The translations under genes and the position numbers were made by a program. Of a DNA stretch of 9,179 nucleotides, positions 1 to 6,509 are shown in pieces. The first letter of the stretch is position 1. The number at the start of each line of letters is the position of its first letter. Under the pieces are notes generated by a model, which was not told where the DNA came from, made no database searches, and saw only the letters and a list, made by a program, of their open reading frames with translations. The stretch comes from SZUA-378 sp036652815 (GTDB lineage Bacteria > Bacillota > Clostridia > Lachnospirales > Lachnospiraceae), in contig JAVVVE010000041.1 of assembly GCA_036652815.1 (NCBI GenBank), positions 1 through 9,179 of the forward strand, given 5' to 3'.

Positions 1-66
1 ATCGCAGATTTACTGGATTGTGAGGAATCCTACGTGGAGATGGTTCTTCGGTCAAAACTTGATTGA
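1..66 (+). CDS. 3' end of an unidentified gene
   Basis: Frame 1 is open from the window edge and ends at TGA (64-66), giving 21 residues, IADLLDCEESYVEMVLRSK followed by LD. The segment looks like the last helices of a helix-turn-helix domain (IADLL, a turn, then a recognition-like helix), but this is too little to name a family. It is taken as coding because the reading is protein-like and a consensus promoter begins exactly at its stop codon, as expected at a gene boundary. No terminator is visible after it, so transcription may run on into the tyrS leader. Confidence 0.5.
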   Translation: MADLLDCEESYVEMVLRSKLD

Positions 67-91
67 CAAATCCATTGATTATGGTTATGAT
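63..91 (+). promoter_or_regulatory. Sigma-A promoter of the tyrS T-box transcript
   Basis: A perfect -35 box TTGACA (63-68), a 17-base spacer and a -10 box TATGAT (86-91; one mismatch to TATAAT) predict a transcript start near base 98. The -35 box contains the TGA stop codon of the preceding gene. A second TATGAT at 110-115 has no good -35 partner. Confidence 0.8.
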
Positions 92-341
92 TATCCCATA
101 GAAATATAGTATGATTTATACAAAGAGAAAGGCTGAGAAAAGAAGAAGTAGTAATGAGTGGATCCAACAGAAAGCAACCGGGTGATGAGAGGTGCAGGGG
201 AAACTGGTTATGAATACATCTTGGAGCTGTGCACCGAACGAGTGATTCAGTAGGCTGCAACGGGTAAGGAAAATCGATTTTCCGGCACACGTTATAGTGC
301 AAGATAAGGTAGGCAATCCTAGTTTTGATTGCTTATAAAGT

Positions 342-373
342 AAGGTGGTAACACGAGAGTTGACCTCGTCCTT
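342..373 (+). promoter_or_regulatory. T-box antiterminator
   Basis: The antiterminator folds exactly as the family predicts. Helix A1 is AAGG (342-345) with CCTT (370-373). The seven-base bulge TGGTAAC (346-352) carries the tRNA-binding UGGU. Helix A2 is ACGAG (353-357) with CTCGT (365-369). Bases 364-372 are also needed for the terminator stem, so the two structures exclude each other. Confidence 0.88.
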
Positions 374-394
374 TAATTAGGATGAGGTTTTTTT
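363..394 (+). terminator. Conditional intrinsic terminator of the tyrS leader
   Basis: The ten-pair stem ACCTCGTCCT (363-372) / AGGATGAGGT (379-388) contains one G-U pair and has a six-base loop TTAATT. It runs into seven T residues (388-394). It overlaps the antiterminator and is the OFF state of the T-box. Confidence 0.92.
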
Positions 395-434
395 ATGCGA
401 ATAATCGCAAGTAAGAAAACAAGGAGAGAGAAGC

Positions 435-1655
435 ATGCAGATCTATGAAGAATTACAGGCAAGGGGACTTGTTGCACAGGTAACAGATGAAGCAGAGATT
501 AAGGAGTTGATTAATAATGGGAAAGCGACCTTTTATATTGGATTTGATCCAACGGCAGACAGTCTTCATGTAGGTCATTTCATGGCCTTGTGTCTGATGA
601 AACGCTTACAGATGGCGGGCAATAGACCGATTGCATTACTGGGAGGCGGAACGGGGATGATTGGAGACCCATCCGGCAGAAGTGATATGCGTCAAATGAT
701 GACACCGCAGACGATTCAACACAACTGTGACTGCTTTCAAGAGCAGATGAGCAGATTTATTGATTTCTCAGAAGGTAAAGCACTGCTGATTAATAATGCA
801 GAGTGGTTAATGGGCCTGAATTATGTGGAATTGCTTAGAGAAGTCGGTGCACATTTTAGCGTGAATCGAATGTTGACTGCGGAATGCTATAAGCAGAGGA
901 TGGAAAAGGGGCTTAGTTTTTTGGAATTCAATTATATGATCATGCAAAGTTATGATTTTTATGAATTATTCCAAAAATACGGCTGTAATATGCAGTTTGG
1001 TGGAGACGATCAATGGAGTAATATGCTCGGAGGTACGGAACTCATTAGACGTAAATTAGGTAAGAATGCGTGTGCAATGACGATTACCCTTTTGATGAAT
1101 TCCGAGGGTAAGAAAATGGGTAAAACTCAGTCAGGAGCAGTATGGCTTGATCCGAATAAGACATCACCTTTTGATTTCTATCAATATTGGCGAAATGTTG
1201 GCGATGCTGATGTATTAAAATGCATCAGAATGCTAACTTTCTTACCGTTAGAAGAGATAGATAAGATGGATGCATGGGAAGGCAGTCAGCTCAATCGTGC
1301 CAAAGAAATCCTGGCATATGAACTAACTAAGCTGGTACATGGAGAAGAAGAGGCCAATAAGGCAGAAGCAGGGGCTAAAACATTATTTAGTACCGGAGCT
1401 GCAGTCGATATGCCGACGACGATATTGACAGAGGAGGATTTCAATCAGGAAGAGATTGATATACTGACATTACTGCTCAAGAGTGAATTGGTACCATCCA
1501 AATCAGAGGCAAGACGTGCAGTGGAACAAGGTGGTATCACGATGGATGGTGATAAGCTTACCGATATTCATAGAACATTTCAGAAACATGAATTTCAAGA
1601 GGGCGTGATTTTGAAAAGAGGAAAAAAGAACTTTCGCAAAGTACTTATTCAGTAA
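435..1655 (+). CDS. tyrS: Tyrosyl-tRNA synthetase
   Basis: This cytoplasmic class I synthetase charges tRNA-Tyr with tyrosine using ATP. The 406-residue protein has the bacterial TyrRS layout. The Rossmann catalytic domain carries the HIGH-type signature HVGH (residues 45-48) just after YIGFDPTADSL. Tyrosine-pocket residues lie in YMIMQSYD (167-174) and QFGGDDQW (187-194). The KMSKS loop appears as KMGKT (227-231), followed by SGAVWLDP. A C-terminal S4-like RNA-binding domain spans about residues 340-400. The ATG start follows AAGGAGAG (421-428) at normal spacing. Expression is controlled by the T-box immediately upstream. Length and motifs are ordinary for TyrRS, and the T-box specifier independently supports the identity. 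Confidence 0.98.
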   Translation: MQIYEELQARGLVAQVTDEAEIKELINNGKATFYIGFDPTADSLHVGHFMALCLMKRLQMAGNRPIALLGGGTGMIGDPSGRSDMRQMMTPQTIQHNCDCFQEQMSRFIDFSEGKALLINNAEWLMGLNYVELLREVGAHFSVNRMLTAECYKQRMEKGLSFLEFNYMIMQSYDFYELFQKYGCNMQFGGDDQWSNMLGGTELIRRKLGKNACAMTITLLMNSEGKKMGKTQSGAVWLDPNKTSPFDFYQYWRNVGDADVLKCIRMLTFLPLEEIDKMDAWEGSQLNRAKEILAYELTKLVHGEEEANKAEAGAKTLFSTGAAVDMPTTILTEEDFNQEEIDILTLLLKSELVPSKSEARRAVEQGGITMDGDKLTDIHRTFQKHEFQEGVILKRGKKNFRKVLIQ

Positions 1656-1679
1656 TTAAATGTGGAAAATGAGGTATTT

Positions 1680-2966
1680 ATGGAAATAGAAGATATGAAA
1701 ATAGAGGATGAGGTAACAAAATCTGCATTATTGGTAGGTGTTAATCTGGGCGACGGTGAAGATTTTGAGCATTCTATGGCAGAGCTTAAAAGCCTGGCAG
1801 AAGCTTGTGGCATGAAAGTCGTCGGTTGCGTTCTTCAGAATCTGCCACGTGTTAATCAAGCTTTATATATTGGAACAGGCAAAGTGGAAGAAGTTCGTCG
1901 GGAGGCAGAAGAAGTTGATGCACATATTATTATCTTTGATAATACCCTGTCACCAACACAATTACGGAATCTGCAAGAAGAATTACATGTGACAGTCCTT
2001 GACAGAACAGCATTGATTCTTGAGATATTCTCAATGAGGGCACAGACAAGAGAAGCCAAGATGCAGGTAGAGGTGGCAAGACTACAGTATATGCTGCCGC
2101 GTTTGGTAGGACTGCGCTCTGCATTGGGCAGACAAGGTGGTACGAGTGGTGGACTCAGCAATAAAGGAAGCGGCGAGAAAAAGTTAGAACTGGATAAGCG
2201 ACATATTGAACATCGCTTGAGTGAATTACGCAAAGAACTGGAAGAAGTTGGCAGGGAGCGTGATACACAGCGTAAACAGCGAATGAGCTCCGGGATTCCA
2301 AGAGTTGCCTTGGTGGGATATACCAATGCAGGAAAATCAACCCTGATGAATGCCATGCTGGATGCATATGTCGGAGATGTCACAAAGAAAGTTTTGGAAC
2401 AAGACATGTTATTTGCTACACTTGACACAACTGTCCGTAAGATTACACCCAAAGGACATAAGCCTTTTCTACTGTCGGATACGGTTGGATTTATCCACAA
2501 GCTTCCACATAACCTGGTCAAGGCTTTTCGTGCAACTTTGGAAGAAGCAAAGTATGCAGATGTGCTCTTAGAGGTAATTGACTATGCGGATGAACATTAT
2601 AAAGAACATAGAAAAGTGACGGAGGAAACTTTACGGGAGATTGGAGCAGAAGGCATCCCTATCATCTATATATTTAATAAGGCAGAACATAGTATGCCGA
2701 TACCGATGGTAAAAGAAAATAAGATCTACATGTCGGCTAAGTCAAAGATTGGATTGGAAGAGTTATTGCAATTGATGGAGACGGTTCTGGCGCAAGATTA
2801 TATTGCCTGCGAGATGCTGTTACCCTACGCACAGGGCAGCCTGATTGCTTATTTGACAGAGAATGCAGATATAAAGAAGATGGAATATATAGAAGAAGGC
2901 ACTAAGATACAGTTGTCCTGTAAACCTGCTGATTATCAAAAGTATCAGTCATATGTAATAAAGTAG
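1680..2966 (+). CDS. hflX: Ribosome-associated GTPase HflX
   Basis: HflX is a GTPase that binds 50S subunits and, in several bacteria, splits stalled or hibernating ribosomes. Numbering from ATG 1680 (428 residues), an N-terminal HflX domain (about 15-190) includes the YIGTGKVEEV region and ends in a charged helical segment (about 175-205). The G domain has P-loop GYTNAGKS (213-220), switch region TLDTT, G3 DTVGF (267-271), G4 NKAE (333-336) and G5 SAK (352-354), then a short C-terminal domain. G4 is normally NKxD, so the glutamate is unusual. ATG 1680 is preferred over GTG 1662 because GAGG (1671-1674) lies five bases upstream, while nothing SD-like precedes the GTG. The gap to tyrS is 24 bases, so read-through from the T-box transcript is likely. 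Confidence 0.95.
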   Translation: MEIEDMKIEDEVTKSALLVGVNLGDGEDFEHSMAELKSLAEACGMKVVGCVLQNLPRVNQALYIGTGKVEEVRREAEEVDAHIIIFDNTLSPTQLRNLQEELHVTVLDRTALILEIFSMRAQTREAKMQVEVARLQYMLPRLVGLRSALGRQGGTSGGLSNKGSGEKKLELDKRHIEHRLSELRKELEEVGRERDTQRKQRMSSGIPRVALVGYTNAGKSTLMNAMLDAYVGDVTKKVLEQDMLFATLDTTVRKITPKGHKPFLLSDTVGFIHKLPHNLVKAFRATLEEAKYADVLLEVIDYADEHYKEHRKVTEETLREIGAEGIPIIYIFNKAEHSMPIPMVKENKIYMSAKSKIGLEELLQLMETVLAQDYIACEMLLPYAQGSLIAYLTENADIKKMEYIEEGTKIQLSCKPADYQKYQSYVIK

Positions 2967-2985
2967 GAAAGACAAGAGGAATGGT

Positions 2986-3768
2986 ATGACGATTTTATTT
3001 TTCCTAATTAGTTTTGGAGCTTCTGTTATAGGTGCAATCTGTGGGATAGGCGGAGGTGTTATTATTAAACCGACACTGGATGCGTTTGGGGTTCTCAGTG
3101 TATCGACCATCAGCTTCTTATCCGGGTGTACTGTACTGGCGATGTCCGGTTATTCAGTGGCAAAGAGTAAGCTGACAGGAGACAGTCAGATCGAGATGAA
3201 GACAGGCACTCCGCTTGCGATTGGTGCGGCGATTGGTGGGATAGCAGGGAAAGAGATGCTTAGCAGCGTGGAGGCTTTATTTGTAGATGCTAATACGGTT
3301 GGAGCAGTACAGGCTGCACTCTTGACTGTGATTACAATAGGAACGCTGATTTATACCATTAAAAAGGATACCATTCACACGCATCAGATAAAGAGTCTCG
3401 TCGTATGTGTTGTGATTGGCATCCTTCTCGGTATTATGTCTAGTTTCTTGGGCATCGGTGGTGGACCCATTAATCTTGTAGTCTTGTATTATTTTTTCTC
3501 TATGACGACAAAGAAGGCAGCACAGAATTCACTCTATATTATCTTTTTTTCACAAGCCGCAAGCTTTTTAAAGACAATGGTAGATGGCTCTGCTCCTGTA
3601 TTTCCGATTGCTTTGTTAGCAGGGATGGTCATAGCTGGTATCCTGGGTGGTTCCTTTGGCCGCAAGATTAATCGAAAGATTGATGAAGTTATTGTCAATC
3701 GGTTGTTTATTGGACTGATGGTCGTTATCATCCTCATCAATACCTATAATATCGTAAAATATATCTAA
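2986..3768 (+). CDS. TauE/SafE-family membrane permease
   Basis: This integral membrane protein of 260 residues is almost entirely hydrophobic, with about eight predicted membrane segments. It shows the internal duplication of the TauE/SafE (sulfite exporter) family: a glycine-rich motif near the N terminus (AICGIGGGVIIKPT, about residues 17-30) recurs halfway along as SFLGIGGGPINLVV. Family members export sulfite, sulfoacetate or other organic anions, and the substrate cannot be told here. The start is supported by AGAGGA just upstream (about 2975-2980). It begins 19 bases after hflX stops, which suggests co-transcription. Its TAA stop is immediately adjacent to the stop of the convergent epimerase gene, and no terminator hairpin is visible there. 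Confidence 0.9.
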   Translation: MTILFFLISFGASVIGAICGIGGGVIIKPTLDAFGVLSVSTISFLSGCTVLAMSGYSVAKSKLTGDSQIEMKTGTPLAIGAAIGGIAGKEMLSSVEALFVDANTVGAVQAALLTVITIGTLIYTIKKDTIHTHQIKSLVVCVVIGILLGIMSSFLGIGGGPINLVVLYYFFSMTTKKAAQNSLYIIFFSQAASFLKTMVDGSAPVFPIALLAGMVIAGILGGSFGRKINRKIDEVIVNRLFIGLMVVIILINTYNIVKYI

Positions 3769-4650
3769 TTATAGGATCTGAATCTTTAGGTGATATTCTT
3801 TGCTGTCTCCGGCAGATAAGAACTGCATATCGCGTTTATGCTTAAAGATATCGTCTTCGTCATCATAGATAGCAGCACCATTCCAAGGTTCTACACAGAT
3901 AAATGGTGCAGTATTATGTTCAGGAGTCCAAAAAGCGACAGTCGCAAAATCAGGATAGTCTACCTGTACACCTTTGCCGGTAGCAGGATTTATAATCTTG
4001 ACATTGTTTGAACGCATATGATTAAAGACGATGGCATTATCATCAAAGAGATCATAACGTAATGGTATCGTATTGGAGTGATCCAGCAGATGTTTGGTAT
4101 GTGTGGTACTAAAGCATCGATTAGAAATATCATAAACAGGACTGTCGCAAGTCTCTTCCTGCTCAAATACCAACTGGTAGTCCGAGAATACTTCATTTTC
4201 TTCTAATGGACATAAGAATCCTGGGTGTGCACCCAGATGGTAATACATCTCTTTGGTGTCATGATTATTGACTTCATAAGTCATGTATAAAGAAGCTTCT
4301 TGTAACAGATAGGTAAGTTTTACTTCAAAATCAAAAGGAAAGCATTTTTTTGTGTTTTCGTTCTCGGTTAATGCTAACACGACCTGGTTCTTGGACTGTG
4401 AGAGTACCGTGAACTCAGAGGTAGAACAGAAACCATGCTTTGGCATGCTGACTTCTACATCTTCGATGATTGTTTTTCCATTTCGTACATTTCCAATCGA
4501 TGGAAATAAGAGTGGAGAGGAACTGCTCCAATAGGTGGGATCAGAAGTCCAAATAAATTCTTTACCGGCCGCATCTTTATAAGATTTAAGCTCAGCTCCC
4601 AGTGTGTTGATACCAACCTCATATCCATTACTTTCTAATGTAATTCTCAT
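3769..4650 (-). CDS. Aldose-1-epimerase-family protein (galactose mutarotase-like)
   Basis: This predicted cytoplasmic protein of 293 residues has the galactose-mutarotase beta-sandwich fold. It belongs to the subgroup usually annotated as an aldose 1-epimerase family protein and not to classical GalM. Supporting features are an N-terminal NTLGAELKSY segment and YWSSSSPLLFP, the conserved LGAHPGF with its catalytic-type histidine, and FICVEPWNG near the C terminus, whose glutamate matches the usual catalytic base. Family members interconvert sugar anomers or hexose phosphates; the actual sugar is unknown. The start is firm: AGGAGG (complement of 4658-4663) lies seven bases upstream of ATG. 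It is the last gene of the minus-strand cluster, 39 bases after the kinase gene. It could also have its own promoter (TATACT-like, near 4684), for which I see no clear -35. Confidence 0.9.
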   Translation of the reverse strand: MRITLESNGYEVGINTLGAELKSYKDAAGKEFIWTSDPTYWSSSSPLLFPSIGNVRNGKTIIEDVEVSMPKHGFCSTSEFTVLSQSKNQVVLALTENENTKKCFPFDFEVKLTYLLQEASLYMTYEVNNHDTKEMYYHLGAHPGFLCPLEENEVFSDYQLVFEQEETCDSPVYDISNRCFSTTHTKHLLDHSNTIPLRYDLFDDNAIVFNHMRSNNVKIINPATGKGVQVDYPDFATVAFWTPEHNTAPFICVEPWNGAAIYDDEDDIFKHKRDMQFLSAGDSKEYHLKIQIL

Positions 4651-4689
4651 TTTGAATCCTCCTGGTATTTTATTTATAGCATTAGTATA

Positions 4690-5262
4690 TCAAAGATCAT
4701 CTTGAAAAGAAACAGGAAAAGAAGCAGAAACAGAAAAAGAAGCAGGGAAACAAATATTGCAGGCAGCAGCAATATGGAAAGTTTCAAAATAATGATTTTC
4801 CATTGGAATCCAGGTGGATAAGAACTGTTCCAACATCTGCGTTCCGTTGCGCTTTACAATGCGTTCTTTTTGTATCTCGGGTGTGGTAGTGAGAAAAATA
4901 CTGTAATCATAGATTGTACGAAATTCAGGGCGCATGCAGTAAGCTCCCTCTACGATGATGACAGGTCTGTCAGACAACACCTTGCGGCCTGTATAGGTCA
5001 TCTTATGACAGTCAAAAGTACGATAGGAGGCAATTTTCCCCAGCGATATAGGAGTTACTACCTCTTGAAGGAATCGTTCATAGTGAATATTACCACCGGG
5101 TTCTGCCAGGCGTTCGGTGGATCTTAATTCGAATGGTAGGAAAAAATCATCCATGTGAATGATATCACAATCATAATAGGCAGAGAACCAAGCTGCCAAA
5201 GTGGTTTTCCCGGATGCACAGCTGCCGTCGATGGCAATGATGATAGAATTTGATTTATTCAT
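4690..5262 (-). CDS. Uridine-kinase-family P-loop kinase
   Basis: This is a cytoplasmic small-molecule kinase of the uridine kinase / phosphoribulokinase superfamily (190 residues). Walker A is GSCASGKT (13-20). IIHMDDFF (34-41) supplies the acidic residues that follow the P-loop in uridine-type kinases, and VIIVEGAY (101-108) is the conserved strand with glutamate. A basic lid-like segment, QKERIVKRNG (131-140), precedes WIPMENHYFE. The substrate may be a nucleoside or a vitamin-like alcohol, since pantothenate kinase CoaA is in the same superfamily. Its start overlaps the end of the ECF S-component gene by eight bases, which points to translational coupling and a shared task. The last ~17 residues are odd: a six-residue unit ASF(S/P)VS occurs twice, encoded by an 18-base tandem repeat, and looks like an addition to the family core. 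Confidence 0.88.
   Translation of the reverse strand: MNKSNSIIIAIDGSCASGKTTLAAWFSAYYDCDIIHMDDFFLPFELRSTERLAEPGGNIHYERFLQEVVTPISLGKIASYRTFDCHKMTYTGRKVLSDRPVIIVEGAYCMRPEFRTIYDYSIFLTTTPEIQKERIVKRNGTQMLEQFLSTWIPMENHYFETFHIAAACNICFPASFSVSASFPVSFQDDL
4710..4745. repeat. 18-base tandem duplication inside the kinase C terminus
   Basis: On the plus strand, AAACAGGAAAAGAAGCAG (4710-4727) is followed directly by AAACAGAAAAAGAAGCAG (4728-4745), with one mismatch. A further GGAAAC follows. The unit is a multiple of three and encodes ASFPVS and ASFSVS on the minus strand. On the coding strand the tract is almost pure pyrimidine. Confidence 0.85.
4754..4775 (-). other. Inverted repeat followed by a pyrimidine-rich tract
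   Basis: ATATTGC (4754-4760) and GCAATAT (4769-4775) form a seven-pair stem with an eight-base loop near the 3' end of the kinase gene. In the mRNA it is followed by about 50 bases that are very rich in U and C (down to about 4702). It is too AT-rich and too far from a clean T run to call a terminator. It could be a weak attenuator or processing site before the epimerase gene, or chance. Confidence 0.3.
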
Positions 5263-5788
5263 AAGTGATTATTTTGGCTTTCTGTAAGGCTATGACAATA
5301 ATAGGAATCAATAATATATGACAAAGGATGCCGGGAATCGAATTGATAAATGCACCGGCGAGAAACATCTGCATGGAAAAAGTGACATCGCTGATACCGG
5401 CAATTAAGGCCATCGTGATACCCCAGACGATACGCCCCCCAAACATAGCTGCGATCAGGGATGTGTAAATATGAATCGTTGTGTGTGGAAGCCGATGGTA
5501 TAAGATGCCACTCAGCAGTCCATAAGTGGCAAGTTCGCATGTCATGGCTGCACCGATAGGGAACAGTGGCGGCATACCAAATAGGAAAAAACGCATAGCG
5601 GGTAAAAGCAGACCTACCACAAGAGCATAGGGCCAGCCACATAGAAATCCACATAGCAATACCGGAATATGCATAGGAGACAGGGCATTTCCAAAGGAAC
5701 GCATCTGTCCGGTTAAAAAAGGAAGTATAAGACCAAGAGTAAGGCATACGCCGGCATAACATAATTTTTTAAGGTGATTATTTTGCAT
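5255..5788 (-). CDS. ECF transporter S component (substrate unknown)
   Basis: This small membrane protein (177 residues, about six hydrophobic segments) should be the substrate-binding S subunit of an energy-coupling-factor importer. It would work with a shared EcfT/EcfA1/EcfA2 module encoded elsewhere, since no ATPase or T subunit is present here. Characteristic features are SPMHIPVLLCGFLCG (about residues 37-51) after the first membrane segment, the loop FGMPPLFPIGAAM, and then ELATYGLLSGILY. Clostridial S components of this type are usually left without a named substrate. GAGG (complement of 5797-5800) lies eight bases before ATG. The gene starts 13 bases after the response regulator and overlaps the kinase start by eight bases. 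That order suggests regulated import followed by phosphorylation of the same compound. Confidence 0.87.
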   Translation of the reverse strand: MQNNHLKKLCYAGVCLTLGLILPFLTGQMRSFGNALSPMHIPVLLCGFLCGWPYALVVGLLLPAMRFFLFGMPPLFPIGAAMTCELATYGLLSGILYHRLPHTTIHIYTSLIAAMFGGRIVWGITMALIAGISDVTFSMQMFLAGAFINSIPGILCHILLIPIIVIALQKAKIITYE

Positions 5789-5801
5789 AGAAATATCCTC
5801 G

Positions 5802-6509
5802 CTATTCTTTCATTTCATCGATCATGCGATAGCCGATGCCAAGTTCTGTATGGAGATAAACGGGTGCTGATGGATTTTTTTCGAGTTTTCGTCGAATATT
5901 TACCATGTTAACTCGGAGAATACAATTATCTGCGTCCATGAAAGGTCCCCATATTTGTTTCATAATAGAAGAATAGGTCATGACTTTTCCGGCATTGTGT
6001 GCTAAGAGAGATACTAGCTTGAATTCAATGGGGGTCAGACGAATCTCTTCTTTTTCCAGTGATACTTTACCTGTATTATAATCGATATAAAGTGCACCCA
6101 CTGAGAAAAAAGTAGGATTCACCGCTGAACTTAAGTAATTATAGCTATGTCTTACAGCAGCTCGAATACGGGCAAATAATTCTGAAGAACTATATGGTTT
6201 TGCAACATAGTCATCGGCACCTAAATCTAAGGCAGCTACTTTGCTGTCTTCTTCCAGACGTGCAGAGATTACGATGATGGGAATAGAAGACCATGTGCGG
6301 ACTTCTCTGATGACCTCCAAACCATCAATATCCGGTAAACCGAGGTCAAGCAGAATGACATCGGGACAAAGCGAAGCGATAAGAGATAACCCATCTGTTC
6401 CATTATATACAGGGATTGCTTTATATCCTTCTGCTTTTAGAGTATCTGCCAAAACATTTGCAAAACATTTTTCATCTTCTATAATGAGGACAGTTAAACT
6501 ATGTTCCAT
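5802..6509 (-). CDS. KdpE-like response regulator (OmpR/PhoB family)
   Basis: This 235-residue cytoplasmic DNA-binding regulator has a complete receiver domain: acidic pair E11/D12, phospho-acceptor D55 in LLDLGLPDIDG, S82 and K104 (in AKPYS). All phosphorylation residues are therefore present. The C-terminal winged helix (about 130-230) includes LTPIEFKLVSLLAHNAGK, a recognition region around NCILRVNMVNIRRKLE and the closing wing ELGIGYRM. The LGLPDIDG and RRKLE wording is closest to KdpE. There are no kdpFABC genes nearby, so a role in potassium uptake is not supported. GGAGG (complement of 6514-6518) precedes the ATG by four bases. The start lies 16 bases inside the upstream kinase-like gene, so the two are likely translated together. 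Confidence 0.93.
   Translation of the reverse strand: MEHSLTVLIIEDEKCFANVLADTLKAEGYKAIPVYNGTDGLSLIASLCPDVILLDLGLPDIDGLEVIREVRTWSSIPIIVISARLEEDSKVAALDLGADDYVAKPYSSSELFARIRAAVRHSYNYLSSAVNPTFFSVGALYIDYNTGKVSLEKEEIRLTPIEFKLVSLLAHNAGKVMTYSSIMKQIWGPFMDADNCILRVNMVNIRRKLEKNPSAPVYLHTELGIGYRMIDEMKE

Larger units (their letters stand above)
127..394 (+). promoter_or_regulatory. Tyrosine T-box riboswitch leader of tyrS
   Basis: This untranslated leader senses uncharged tRNA-Tyr and decides whether tyrS is transcribed. Visible landmarks in order: the AGAAAG apical motif of Stem I (about 170-174) with a short arm AACCGG/CTGGTT (176-181/204-209); the specifier context GAA-TAC-ATCTTGGAGC with tyrosine codon TAC at 215-217; a perfect palindrome GGAAAA-TCGA-TTTTCC (268-283) in the Stem II region; a Stem III hairpin GCAATC/GATTGC (313-318/327-332); and the T-box AAGGTGGTAACACGAG (342-357). 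The TGGT at 346-349 can pair with the ACCA end expected of tRNA-Tyr. Specifier and downstream gene agree. The exact 5' boundary of Stem I is not certain. Confidence 0.93.

Noticed and set aside
110..115. Second TATGAT as an alternative tyrS -10 box
   Set aside because: There is no acceptable -35 at 16-18 bases upstream, and the promoter at 63-91 is far better.
30..316. Two antisense open frames across the tyrS leader
   Set aside because: The region is fully explained as promoter and T-box RNA on the plus strand, and the translations are not protein-like.
1662..1679. GTG start for hflX
   Set aside because: No Shine-Dalgarno precedes it; ATG 1680 has GAGG at five bases. The call is likely but not certain.
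1856..2521. Long open frame antisense to hflX (221 codons)
   Set aside because: It lies wholly opposite a well-supported GTPase gene, its composition is Ser/Leu/Cys-rich and unlike a real family, and it has no ribosome binding site.
5259..5762. 167-codon frame on the same strand as the ECF S component, shifted by one frame
   Set aside because: The overlapping frame (5255-5788) has clear S-component motifs and a Shine-Dalgarno; this one is rich in Cys, Trp, His and Tyr and is a shadow.
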